Shown here piece by piece: positions 17,593 to 25,653 of a stretch of 64,000 bases of DNA. The DNA is from Sphingobacteriales bacterium (GTDB lineage Bacteria; Bacteroidota; Bacteroidia; Chitinophagales; Chitinophagaceae), in the NCBI GenBank assembly GCA_027484425.1, contig JAIXSZ010000063.1, positions 1 through 64,000 on the forward strand. Direction: 5' to 3'. The notes under the pieces were generated by a model. That model did not search any database, was not told where the DNA came from, and saw only the letters and a list, made by a program, of their open reading frames with translations. The translations under genes and the position numbers were made by a program. Every line of letters starts with the position of its first letter. Positions within the stretch are counted from its first letter, which is position 1.

Positions 17593-17610
17593 TGCCACAA
17601 TCATGTGGCA
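17593..17610. promoter_or_regulatory. Inverted repeat in the topA leader
   Basis: TGCCACA (17593-17599) and TGTGGCA (17604-17610) form a perfect 7-bp dyad 20 bases upstream of the topA start. A TATTATTG -7-like box on the minus strand (17619-17626) has CAA (TTG on the minus strand) 18 bases further up. The dyad would sit just inside the transcript or at the start site, and could be an operator or leader hairpin. Confidence 0.35.
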
Positions 17611-17894
17611 AGCGTGTGCAATAATAGAATATTGTTTCCAAAAACAAAAAACGACCCTAAAATCAATGTTGGCTTTACTCCATTACCGCCTACATTATAC
17701 AAGCAGCAAGTACCTACATTACCTTATGTTGTGTAAGCCAATAGTTGATTGCCATTTCATAGCAAATTTATCGTTTCTGGCACTTATATAATGGTAGGGT
17801 AGGATACACAATTATAATTAACTCAATGTTTTTTCGGTATTACCTCAGTCTATTGTACTTTCGGTGTGCCTGTATAACATGCAGCTATACTTCT

Positions 17895-18107
17895 ATGGCC
17901 AACAACTCACCCAAACCCAATATGGCCCTGAGATATGCAGGGTTGGCTACACAGTGGATGGTGATGCTGCTGCTAGCAGTGTATGTGGGATACAGGTTAG
18001 ATAGACTTACAAATTTGCCCTTACCTTTGTTCTTAATTTTATTCCCTTTACTTTCATTGACTTTTTCGCTCTGGCAGCTTATAAAGCAATTAAACAAATC
18101 TCGTTAA
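17895..18107 (+). CDS. AtpZ/AtpI-family small membrane protein
   Basis: This 70-aa protein has two membrane helices (about residues 12-31 and 41-62) with 'ALRYAGLATQWMVMLLLAVYVGYRLDRL' (given here as two overlapping blocks), the AtpZ-type 'G..TQ......L..Y.G..LD' pattern. AtpZ proteins accompany F1Fo ATP synthase genes and are implicated in Mg/Ca transport or c-ring assembly. ATG 17895 is preferred over the frame opening at 17826, whose extra residues are unlike the family. It overlaps the next gene by one base (stop TAA/start ATG). No ATP synthase subunit gene follows in this window. Confidence 0.75.
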   Translation: MANNSPKPNMALRYAGLATQWMVMLLLAVYVGYRLDRLTNLPLPLFLILFPLLSLTFSLWQLIKQLNKSR

Positions 18108-18490
18108 TGAAGCGGCAGTACACTATTACTATTATTATTACACTATTGGTGCTCGATGTCACCTTCAGGCTGCTAAAAGTGTATGCGCCCGATTTCCACA
18201 TTGCCGCATTGCAGATAGCTAACTTTACTATGGCGGCACTTTCGCTAGCAGTCTATGCCCTCGTTACTCGGCAGGTGGCCAACAGGCCTCAAGCTTTTGT
18301 AAGGGGTGTGTATGGTGCGTCCCTGCTGCGACTCATGGTGAGTATGACGGCTATGCTCATATATATAGTTATCAACCGCGACACTATACACAAGCCATCT
18401 GTGTTTGTGCTGTTTGGTATATATGCGGTGTACACTGCTATAGAAACTGTGATATTGTCTAAAACTGCTAAAAAGAAATCAACACCCTAG
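18107..18490 (+). CDS. Four-helix membrane protein coupled to AtpZ
   Basis: A 127-aa protein with four predicted membrane helices (about residues 5-22, 33-52, 66-85 and 95-115) and a basic tail 'KTAKKKSTP'. Its start overlaps the AtpZ-like stop by one base, so the two are translationally coupled. In many Bacteroidota an unnamed small membrane protein sits between AtpZ and atpB, and this is probably that gene (AtpI-like). The call rests on size, topology and position, not on a specific motif. Confidence 0.6.
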   Translation: MKRQYTITIIITLLVLDVTFRLLKVYAPDFHIAALQIANFTMAALSLAVYALVTRQVANRPQAFVRGVYGASLLRLMVSMTAMLIYIVINRDTIHKPSVFVLFGIYAVYTAIETVILSKTAKKKSTP

Positions 18491-18530
18491 CGTATAAAGC
18501 TTACCCCTTCACTACCTTAACTATGTGACA

Positions 18531-19175
18531 ATGAAAAAGCAGGAAAAATCATTCAGCTTTTTAGAACAATTTCTGCCGCCCGGCTCTTATCAGCAGGTAG
18601 CGCCTTTTTTCGATACACACGCCATACACCTTACCATTACCAATGAGCGCAAGTCTGTGCTGGGCGATTACCGGCACCCAGTGCGCGATGCTCCGTATCA
18701 CCGCATCAGCATCAATGCCAACCTGAATCCGTATAGTTTTCTCATCACCCTCCTGCACGAGCTCGCACACCTATTTACGTATGTACACTTTCAGCGCAAG
18801 GCCGCCCCACATGGCAAGGAATGGAAAACGCAGTTCAGGCACATACTCATACCGTTTCTAGGCAAAAAATACTTTCCGCCCGATGTAGAGAAGGCGCTAT
18901 TTGCCTACCTGCACAATCCTGCTGCCAGCACCTGCACCGACCCAGACCTTTATAAGGCACTCTACCGCTACGACGAGCAGCGTCCAGGTTACGCATTGGT
19001 AGATGACCTACCCGTAAATCAGTACTTTGAGACCGAAGATGGTACAGTGTATCGTAAGCTGGAAAAGCTGCGCACCCGCACCAAGTGTATGAACATGGTG
19101 AATGGCAGGATGTACTTGTTTCAAGGCATAATGGAGGTGAAAATCACTAAAAAACGACCTCAACCCGGTGTGTGA
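18531..19175 (+). CDS. SprT-like zinc metalloprotease-domain protein
   Basis: A 214-aa cytoplasmic protein with the zinc-protease motif 'LLHELAHLFTY' (HExxH, near residue 80) and a preceding 'RISINANLNPYSFLITLLHE' helix. It also has 'FQRKAAPHGKEWKTQFRHIL', whose 'HGKEWK' block is the SprT family's third metal-ligand region. Eukaryotic relatives (SPRTN) cut DNA-protein crosslinks; the bacterial role is not settled. ATG 18531 is used rather than the in-frame GTG at 18525. The C-terminal third (to 'KKRPQPGV') includes a 'GTVYRKLEKLRTRTKCMNM' segment likely to be the SprT beta-ribbon. Confidence 0.85.
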   Translation: MKKQEKSFSFLEQFLPPGSYQQVAPFFDTHAIHLTITNERKSVLGDYRHPVRDAPYHRISINANLNPYSFLITLLHELAHLFTYVHFQRKAAPHGKEWKTQFRHILIPFLGKKYFPPDVEKALFAYLHNPAASTCTDPDLYKALYRYDEQRPGYALVDDLPVNQYFETEDGTVYRKLEKLRTRTKCMNMVNGRMYLFQGIMEVKITKKRPQPGV

Positions 19176-19217
19176 CCTGCCGCACCACGCTATGCGGTGT
19201 ATATGAGTAGTGTGCCC

Positions 19218-19225
19218 TATCTTTG
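19218..19225 (+). promoter_or_regulatory. -7 box (TATCTTTG) of glyA
   Basis: A perfect TATCTTTG lies 20 bases before ATG 19245. It lies downstream of an in-frame Met at 19197, which argues that the longer reading is not the real start. No clear TTG sits at -33. Confidence 0.65.
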
Positions 19226-19244
19226 CAGCCTAATAAGCACAAAT

Positions 19245-20525
19245 ATGCAACGTGACCTAGCCATTTTCGGGCTGATACAAGAAGAACTGGAAAGACAAAG
19301 ACATGGATTGGAACTGATAGCTTCCGAAAACTTTACCAGCATGCAGGTAATGCAGGCTATGGGTAGTGTAATGACCAATAAATATGCAGAGGGCTACCCA
19401 GGGCGCAGATACTACGGTGGCTGCGAGGTGGTAGACAAAAGCGAACAACTGGCTATAGACCGTGCAAAAGAGATGTTTGGGGTAGACTATGCCAATGTGC
19501 AGCCACACAGTGGTGCGCAGGCCAATGCCGCCCTGATGCTGGCTATACTGAAGCCAGGCGATGCTATACTGGGCCTAGACCTCAGCATGGGTGGCCACCT
19601 TACACATGGCTCTCCGGTCAATTTCAGCGGCAAGCTCTACAACGCCCATTTCTATGGTGTACATGCCGATACCGGATTGATAGATTATGAATCGATGGAG
19701 CGCCAAGCACTGGAACACAAGCCTCGCTTGCTCATATGCGGAGCATCTGCCTATAGCCGCGACTGGGACTATGTCCGCATACGTGCGATAGCTGATAGCG
19801 TAGGCGCACTGGTGCTAGCAGATATATCGCACCCTGCTGCACTGATACAAACAGGATTGCTGAGCAGTCCGTTCGATCATTGTCACTTTGTGACTACTAC
19901 TACCCACAAAACCCTGCGCGGCCCTCGTGGTGGACTCATAATGATGAAGACCGACTTTGAAAACCCAATGGGCATAAAAGGACCCAAGGGCGAGGTGCGC
20001 CTGATGAGCCAACTGATAGACCTGGCGGTGTTTCCAGGTACACAGGGTGGCCCACTAGAGCATGTGATAGCTGCTAAGGCAGTAGCGTTCTACGAGATAC
20101 TACAGCCAGAATTTGCAGCCTACACCCGCCAGGTGGTGGCAAATGCACAAACCATGGCTCAGGCATTTACAGATAAGGGCTATAATATAATATCTGGTGG
20201 CACCGACAACCACCTGATGCTGATAGACCTGCGCAACAAAAACATAAGCGGTAAAAAGGCAGAAAACACACTGGTAAAGGCAGATATAACCCTCAACAAA
20301 AACATGGTACCTTACGACGACAAATCGCCATTCGTTACATCGGGTATACGCATAGGGGTGCCAGCTATAACCACTCGTGGGCTACGCCAAGGTGATATGC
20401 AGCAGGTGGTAAACTGGCTAGACCGTGTACTGCTATCGCCCGACGATGAGGCGGTAATAGCCACCGTAAAGGGCGAGGTAAATGAGTTTATGAAAGCCTT
20501 CCCGCTATACCCCGAAATGGCATAA
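19245..20525 (+). CDS. glyA: Serine hydroxymethyltransferase
   Basis: This 426-aa PLP enzyme interconverts serine and glycine with tetrahydrofolate, feeding one-carbon metabolism. Signature blocks: '[12 protein letters not shown]' near the start, '[14 protein letters not shown]', '[13 protein letters not shown]', '[18 protein letters not shown]', and the PLP lysine motif '[14 protein letters not shown]'. The C-terminal '[13 protein letters not shown]' is also present. The start at 19245 (MQRDLAIF) follows from the promoter position and the usual SHMT length of ~420 aa. Confidence 0.97.
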   Translation: MQRDLAIFGLIQEELERQRHGLELIASENFTSMQVMQAMGSVMTNKYAEGYPGRRYYGGCEVVDKSEQLAIDRAKEMFGVDYANVQPHSGAQANAALMLAILKPGDAILGLDLSMGGHLTHGSPVNFSGKLYNAHFYGVHADTGLIDYESMERQALEHKPRLLICGASAYSRDWDYVRIRAIADSVGALVLADISHPAALIQTGLLSSPFDHCHFVTTTTHKTLRGPRGGLIMMKTDFENPMGIKGPKGEVRLMSQLIDLAVFPGTQGGPLEHVIAAKAVAFYEILQPEFAAYTRQVVANAQTMAQAFTDKGYNIISGGTDNHLMLIDLRNKNISGKKAENTLVKADITLNKNMVPYDDKSPFVTSGIRIGVPAITTRGLRQGDMQQVVNWLDRVLLSPDDEAVIATVKGEVNEFMKAFPLYPEMA

Positions 20526-20579
20526 AATAGGCGCATTTATTAGGATAAAAAGATTCTGAAAAACAACCTAAATATCATT

Positions 20580-20609
20580 TTGTATTCTCAATCTCACTTC
20601 CTATCTTTG
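20580..20609 (+). promoter_or_regulatory. Consensus Bacteroidota promoter of tRNA-Phe
   Basis: TTG at 20580-20582, 19 bases, then TATCTTTG at 20602-20609: an exact match to TTG-N19-TAnnTTTG. Transcription should start about 7 bases on, some 10 bases before the tRNA 5' end. This site is a useful calibration for the weaker promoters in the window. Confidence 0.85.
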
Positions 20610-20626
20610 CAATCCCAAAACGGGAC

Positions 20627-20702
20627 GGTGTGGTAGCTCAGTTGGTAGAGCAAAGGACTGAAAATCCTTGTGTCGGGGGTTCAATTCCCTCCCACACCAC
20701 CA
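20627..20702 (+). tRNA. tRNA-Phe (anticodon GAA), CCA encoded
   Basis: A full cloverleaf can be drawn: acceptor GGTGTGG/CCACACC, D arm GCTC...GAGC, anticodon stem AAGGA/TCCTT with loop CTGAAAA (anticodon GAA), T arm GGGGG-TTCAATT-CCCTC with one G-T pair, discriminator A, and an encoded CCA at 20700-20702. Confidence 0.97.
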
Positions 20703-20710
20703 CTTACACC

Positions 20711-20750
20711 AAACGCCTTTCAGCATCGCTGAAAGGCGTTTTTGCTTTTA
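20711..20750 (+). terminator. Intrinsic terminator of tRNA-Phe
   Basis: A 14-bp stem (20711-20724 with 20728-20741) and 3-base loop are followed by a T-rich tail (tttgctttt). Confidence 0.93.
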
Positions 20751-20795
20751 GGGGTTATGTTTATCTTAATTCTAGTTTTTTTCTACTACTTAATG

Positions 20796-21770
20796 TTATC
20801 TACTGTAAAAGAAGTTAAAATCATACTTCAATCCTTGAATATCACTAAAAAGATTTTTGCCTATTAAATCCTTTCTTTTTAGAAATTGAAAAGCAGAAAT
20901 ATTTTCTATCCCGTCCTTATTAAATCTATTTCTTGCATTCATGAATGAATTGTAACCTATTTTGAAAATTGTAACAACTGGCTCAGGTAACGTCAGTTTA
21001 TAATACTGTTCATGAATTTCTAAAAATCGAATAAAATCTATGTTTTGGTTTCTATTGCAATCTAAATCTATTCCTTTCTCATTATCGAATAATAAAAAGC
21101 ACCCTTTCTGTGTAAGTAAGTTGTAATTATTATTGTTTAGGTGTTCTTTTTGTGGGTTTATTATTAATCCGATTTTTACATTAACATCTTTAGATAAATG
21201 GTAGTGTGTAGCATAGGAGTTGAGAAAGGAATCGAAATTTTCCGAGTCAATATCTTTTGTACAAAAATGCTTCCTTAATATGTTGCAATTCAAACGGTAT
21301 ATAGAAACAAAGTCTCGTTCTACATCGTTTGAGAAATGTATGCAATTTCCATCGCCATCATATATTAAAGAACTAGTTCCTTGAATTGCTGACATAGCAA
21401 AATACATTGCAATAAGCGGATCTGTAGTAAAATCAATTAGGCATGTAGGCAAGCCATAATGCTGAAGATAAAAACATTTTTGAAGGGAATTTAACATGGC
21501 TAAATTTGTTATGTTTCCATAAGAGTATTGGCTGTAATAGAATTTAAACAGGTCTGTTTCTAAATGCTGATTAAGCATATTGCTAAATTGCAGTGAGAAT
21601 TTTTTTGTATAGAATCTGTTGAATGATGATTCAACCCGCCATTTAATAAAATCTCCATTAGGACCAATACTATTAGATTGACCTCTGAAAATGTAAGGGG
21701 TAGTGTCTGTATTTTCATGAAGAGTTACATAGTCTTGCCATGAATTTAAATTTATTGTCGCTATGTACAT
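20796..21770 (-). CDS. FRG-domain protein
   Basis: A 324-aa protein with the FRG signature: 'YIFRGQ' at residues 26-31 and the downstream 'LQHYGLPTCLIDFTTDPLIAMYFAM' block (shown here in part: HYGLPT, IDFT, MYFA). FRG domains (named for the F-R-G motif) are found in many bacterial accessory genes, often near mobile or defence genes; their activity is not established. The gene is AT-rich, stands alone and converges on tRNA-Phe. There is no signal peptide, so it is cytoplasmic. The C-terminal third has no recognised domain. Confidence 0.8.
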   Translation of the reverse strand: MYIATINLNSWQDYVTLHENTDTTPYIFRGQSNSIGPNGDFIKWRVESSFNRFYTKKFSLQFSNMLNQHLETDLFKFYYSQYSYGNITNLAMLNSLQKCFYLQHYGLPTCLIDFTTDPLIAMYFAMSAIQGTSSLIYDGDGNCIHFSNDVERDFVSIYRLNCNILRKHFCTKDIDSENFDSFLNSYATHYHLSKDVNVKIGLIINPQKEHLNNNNYNLLTQKGCFLLFDNEKGIDLDCNRNQNIDFIRFLEIHEQYYKLTLPEPVVTIFKIGYNSFMNARNRFNKDGIENISAFQFLKRKDLIGKNLFSDIQGLKYDFNFFYSR

Positions 21771-22042
21771 TTGTTAATTTATTGTATAATAATTTCGAAA
21801 ATAAGCACTGTTACCCGCCGGTAAAAGCCTATTTCGACTTTTCTACGCTAGGGGTTACTATTGGGCGATTATGTTGCCATAACAATATTTACCTATCCTC
21901 TCGATTCAACATTGTTTACAAAAAAAATAAAGTTAAAAATTCTTCCAATTTTAATGAAAAAACATTTCTTGAAACAACTTTATACTCACACTTGAACTAT
22001 TTTTACATCTCGATATCTATAAAATTCAATACCACATTAACC

Positions 22043-23284
22043 ATGAAACATCTGATTACACTTATTGCATTGCTATTGCTGATACTTTCCTCTCGTGCCC
22101 AAGTACCTAATGCTATACCCTATCAAGCTGTAGCCCGTAATAGTAGCGGTGCAATACTTGCCAGTACAAACATATCAGTTAGGTTTACTGTTAGAGATAG
22201 CATAGCTACAGGTGTAATAAAGTATCGTGAAACACATGCTGTTACTACAACAACACAGGGTATGTTTTCGCTCAATATTGGTCAGGGTACACCCGTTACA
22301 GGTACTTTTAATGGTATTAATTGGGGTGTAAATTCAAAGTTTATGCAGGTAGAAATGGACCAAGCTGGAGGTAGTAGTTATATAGAGTTGGGTACTCAGC
22401 AAATGTTAAGTGTACCGTATGCGTTACATGCTGGTAGTGCAAGTAATATCACAAATAATGGTTCTGCTATCATAAATAACGTACTCATTACCACAAATAC
22501 ACCTGTCTATACTCCTAACACACCAAGTGCCTATACAGGTGGTGGAAATATCATTTGTGATGGTGGAAAACCTGTTTTACAAAGAGGGGTGTGTTGGAGT
22601 GCTTCTCCCAATCCTACAGCAATGTTATCCACTAAAACAATTGATAGTTTTGGTGCGGGTAGTTTTATTAGTAAATTTGGCAATCTTTTAAACACCTCTA
22701 CTACTTACTATGTTAGAGCATATCTGATAAATTCTGTAGATACTTTTTATGGAAATGAAGTTAGTTTTACAACACTTGAATTTGCTGTTGGTTTAACTTA
22801 TCGTGGTGGTGTTATTGCATATATTCTACAGCCTGAAGACACTGGATATGTAACAGGTGAAACACACGGATTAATAATTACTCCAAGTGATCTTGGTACA
22901 TTGCAGTGGGGGTGTCTTGGAACTATAGTTGGTACATCCACGGCATTTGGTACAGGGGCGGCGAATACAGCTGCAATATCGGCTATTTGTGGTGCTGGAA
23001 CTGCTGCAAGATTTTGCTCAGACTTAGTTTTAAATGATTACGATGATTGGTATTTGCCAAGTGTTGATGAGTTGTATAAGATATATTCAAATAGAAATAT
23101 TATATCTTTAGGTAGATATTGGTTGTGGACTAGTTCCGAAACAAATTCTTATTTTCCTGAGCATAGTGCATTTAATATTGATAATTATGATGTTCATGGT
23201 GTTGAATATTTCTCTAAAAACTTTGGATTGCCAGAGATGGGTTACGAAGAATATTTAAGATTTTATGCTGTACGTTCATTTTAA
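22043..23284 (+). CDS. Secreted protein with Bacteroidota surface-protein N-domain and Lcl (DUF1566) C-terminal domain
   Basis: A 413-aa protein. The signal peptide (residues 1-20, 'LLLLILSSRAQ') starts at ATG 22043; the reading frame is open for another 101 codons upstream but that part is not protein-like. Residues ~21-135 match the N-terminal region of many Bacteroidota surface proteins ('IPYQAVARNSSGAIL', 'SVRFTVRDS', 'QMLSVPYALHA'). An Fn3-like middle ('RGVCWSASPNPT', 'TTYYVRAYLINS') leads to an Lcl-type domain with 'WYLPSVDELYKIY' and 'YWLWTSSE'. It is probably outer-surface; there is no T9SS tail at the C-terminus. Confidence 0.78.
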   Translation: MKHLITLIALLLLILSSRAQVPNAIPYQAVARNSSGAILASTNISVRFTVRDSIATGVIKYRETHAVTTTTQGMFSLNIGQGTPVTGTFNGINWGVNSKFMQVEMDQAGGSSYIELGTQQMLSVPYALHAGSASNITNNGSAIINNVLITTNTPVYTPNTPSAYTGGGNIICDGGKPVLQRGVCWSASPNPTAMLSTKTIDSFGAGSFISKFGNLLNTSTTYYVRAYLINSVDTFYGNEVSFTTLEFAVGLTYRGGVIAYILQPEDTGYVTGETHGLIITPSDLGTLQWGCLGTIVGTSTAFGTGAANTAAISAICGAGTAARFCSDLVLNDYDDWYLPSVDELYKIYSNRNIISLGRYWLWTSSETNSYFPEHSAFNIDNYDVHGVEYFSKNFGLPEMGYEEYLRFYAVRSF

Positions 23285-23390
23285 AAAAAACTCTCCTTCC
23301 TATTTGCTAAGGAGACGATACGGAATGGTATTTATGACGCCACTCGACCAAGTCTACAAATGCTGACCAATGGTTATTTTGAGATTTATT

Positions 23391-23398
23391 TACCTTTG
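23391..23398 (+). promoter_or_regulatory. -7 box (TACCTTTG) almost touching the next start codon
   Basis: A perfect TAnnTTTG ends only 4 bases before ATG 23403. If used at normal spacing, transcription would start at or within the start codon, giving a leaderless message. No TTG sits at -33. Confidence 0.4.
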
Positions 23399-23402
23399 CA
23401 AA

Positions 23403-23630
23403 ATGAAAAAACTAATTACTATTCTGATTTTATCTACCTTTTTTTCATGTAGTAAAATTCCTAAATGTTGGAATTGCACACGTACCACTACAAGTAAAGG
23501 TGTTGTATACGTAACATCGCCAGAGGTCAAAACAGAACAATGTAAAAAGACAAAAAAGGAAATAGAAGATTATGAGAAAACGAATACTTACGAAACTTCA
23601 AGTCTTTATGTTTTAACTGAATGTAATTAG
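23403..23630 (+). CDS. Small Cys-rich lipoprotein
   Basis: A 75-aa protein: signal peptide with lipobox 'TFFSC' (Cys16), then 'KIPKCWNCTRTTTSKGVVY' with a CxxC pair and two further Cys, ending 'YVLTECN'. It resembles many small Bacteroidota lipoproteins with paired cysteines; the function is unknown. It is followed by a 326-base gap with folded-RNA potential. Confidence 0.65.
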   Translation: MKKLITILILSTFFSCSKIPKCWNCTRTTTSKGVVYVTSPEVKTEQCKKTKKEIEDYEKTNTYETSSLYVLTECN

Positions 23631-23956
23631 GTGTTATGTTTCTTTTTCATTCACTCCCTCACCCGTCCCAGTTTAAAACATACTGTGAAATCAGCTCGGC
23701 TTAGACTCCTGTATATTTCACAGTCTCATCTGGTCTTCTGACGTGCGTACTATGCTCCTCTTATTCCCTGTTTGTAACGGGATGCAACGGTAAGTCGTTA
23801 TATACGCCATTACAATACACCACTTTAGCCTTTCTACTCACCAGCAATTGTTACTACTATGTACTAGTATATAGGTTTGGGTTGTAGTCAGCGGTGGTGA
23901 GTGCCCAAACAATTATTATAGCAGCAGTAGTGCTTCTAAAATGGCTAATTGCCATT
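23631..23956. other. 326-base convergent gap with nested inverted repeats
   Basis: No gene fits here. Three perfect inverted repeats are visible: 23682-23691 with 23715-23724 (10 bp, 23-base loop); ACTCACCA 23836-23843 with TGGTGAGT 23895-23902; and GTTTGGG 23875-23881 with CCCAAAC 23904-23910. The last two interleave as an H-type pseudoknot would. The region is also more GC-rich than the flanking genes. Confidence 0.4.
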
Positions 23957-24466
23957 TCAAAGATCTTTACACCCTCTCGCTGAAAGTACTATTTCTATAG
24001 CTTCCACTAGCGGAACACCAGTTGCTTCCAATTTCTTTATTTCAATGCTGTCATACTCCAATTGAGATTTATTTTCTCTATCTGCAAAATAGTAGCAAAA
24101 TGCAATTTCTTTGATAATGCCATCTACAACGTCTATCATAAAACCTGTTTTTGCTCGTTCACGGGAATCCTCCTGTCTGATAAGGAAACCATCATTAAAT
24201 AATACGACTGGATTACCCATTTTGCACAATATGCACTGGTCGTATTCTATCGAAGTAACAGACTGTTTGGTTAAAACAAACTTGAGCCAATCCATAAATG
24301 TAGACTTACTACTGCTTTCAATAGTATTCAGGTCTGCATCCTGAGTATTGAATTCTCCATCATTAGCTAGCAGATTTTCTATGATGGTAAAATCTTTATT
24401 CTGAATAGCTTTTGCAAACTGCCTTGTAATTTCCCTTGGGTCGATAATAGTTGCTATGTGAACCAT
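23957..24466 (-). CDS. NTF2/SnoaL-like small protein, possibly immunity-type
   Basis: This 169-aa cytoplasmic protein opens with 'ITRQFAKAIQNKDFTIIENLLANDGEF', the helix-helix-strand start of the SnoaL/NTF2-like fold, and continues with 'MDWLKFVLTK' and 'KTGFMIDVVDGIIKEIAFCYYF' (both typical of these cones). No catalytic residues can be assigned. It heads or follows a run of small leftward accessory genes (24527, 25084), an arrangement common for immunity gene stores in Bacteroidota. Function unknown. Confidence 0.6.
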   Translation of the reverse strand: MVHIATIIDPREITRQFAKAIQNKDFTIIENLLANDGEFNTQDADLNTIESSSKSTFMDWLKFVLTKQSVTSIEYDQCILCKMGNPVVLFNDGFLIRQEDSRERAKTGFMIDVVDGIIKEIAFCYYFADRENKSQLEYDSIEIKKLEATGVPLVEAIEIVLSARGCKDL

Positions 24467-24526
24467 GCTTTTTTAGTTAGGTTTATGTGTGATAGTGCTG
24501 TGTAATTTATATGGCAAATATGACTA

Positions 24527-24928
24527 TTAATCTGTCAATTCAACATGGTAAACATCTGTATCATTTCTTCTAAGACCACTGAAATAGAAGCCACCTGATT
24601 CGGGTATTTCTTCTACAAGATCAAAGACTTTTGTAGACTGTGGTAAGGGTGAGAAAATAAGCGAAAATCTCAAAGTGCTTTTTGGTGGAATAAGTGTCCA
24701 GCTCGGATAGTTTGACACACCTATCGTATGTAGTAGAGTGCTTTTTTGCTTAGATATTTTGTCTACAAGGTAGGTACTTTTCCATATTCGTGCGGCAGTA
24801 CCGTCGTTACCTCCGTTTATTATACAATTGACTATAATCTGCTTTTCTTCATCAACAATGGAAAATAGTTCTTTCTTTACGTCTTCATCTATAACTACTT
24901 CGGTAGTTGTTATTGTATTTAGTGCCAT
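24527..24928 (-). CDS. Hypothetical 133-aa protein in the immunity-like set
   Basis: A cytoplasmic protein, mostly beta by appearance: 'QIIVNCIINGGNDGTAARIWKS', 'TYLVDKI', 'SWTLIPPKSTLRFSLIFSPLP', ending 'VYHVELTD'. No family is recognised. It lies 60 bases upstream (in transcription) of the NTF2-like gene and 155 bases after the DUF4279 gene, all on the minus strand, so the three may share a transcript. Confidence 0.6.
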   Translation of the reverse strand: MALNTITTTEVVIDEDVKKELFSIVDEEKQIIVNCIINGGNDGTAARIWKSTYLVDKISKQKSTLLHTIGVSNYPSWTLIPPKSTLRFSLIFSPLPQSTKVFDLVEEIPESGGFYFSGLRRNDTDVYHVELTD

Positions 24929-25083
24929 ATTTTGTGTGTATGTGTAATGTTAGTAATTCGTTCATTGGTTTTCCATCACCGTCCATAAATTGTAATGTAT
25001 AATTTTAGGCTTACTCGTCCCCGATTTTTCTTTGGCAGATATGCCAGTTTACAGAGTTTATAACGCCTGTTACAATCTACTCA

Positions 25084-25527
25084 CTATTTATCAGGATCTC
25101 CTTCTTCCTCATAGTCACCAAGTAAAATAATGTCCATATCCAACGCAATATCTAACTGGCTCATTACCTGATGGTATCGTTTTGTAAGGTGTATAGATGG
25201 TGTGCTTTCGTCTATGTTCGAATAAAGGAATAGAGCCAAAGATATCTCACACTTGTGTTTTCTGCATATGATATTGAACCCTTCCATATTCCCTTCAATG
25301 ATGTCAAGAAGAATATTTATTTGCTGCTCAAATGACAACTTCCTTTTCGTGTCCGCCTCAAAGTACCATCCGTCGAATCTTGCTATAGAAACTCTTTTCG
25401 GTTCTATTGGTAACCCTTTGGTAAATGTCAGGGTAGGCTTAATGCCAAGTACTTCGGATATTTCATCATGAGTTTTTCCATTAAACTCCCAAACACAGAA
25501 CCGGACTGATAGTTCATTTTTTATCAA
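25084..25527 (-). CDS. DUF4279-family protein
   Basis: A 147-aa protein with the DUF4279 pattern: an opening beta strand 'SVRFCVWEFNGKTHDEISEVLGIKPT', a central 'DGWYFEADTKRKLSFEQQINILLDII' helix, and 'CEISLALFLYSNIDESTPSIHLTKRY' towards the end (each shown in part). The family is common as small single genes in accessory loci and is often found in immunity-gene neighbourhoods of polymorphic toxin systems. The acidic C-terminus ('DYEEEGDPDK') is notable. No toxin gene is next to it here. Confidence 0.72.
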   Translation of the reverse strand: MIKNELSVRFCVWEFNGKTHDEISEVLGIKPTLTFTKGLPIEPKRVSIARFDGWYFEADTKRKLSFEQQINILLDIIEGNMEGFNIICRKHKCEISLALFLYSNIDESTPSIHLTKRYHQVMSQLDIALDMDIILLGDYEEEGDPDK

Positions 25528-25653
25528 ATAAATTGTTTATTAACTTTAAAATTACGAATCATTTGTCGAAGTTTGCAATCTGACGATTGGAAAAGAATAA
25601 GTTTTTCCAAGTCATTGCATACATTTACTTACTATCAAATTCATAGTCACCTT

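Noticed and set aside
21740-22042. 101-codon N-terminal extension of the Lcl-domain protein
   Set aside because: A proper signal peptide starts at 22043; the extension overlaps the FRG gene start and looks like spacer.
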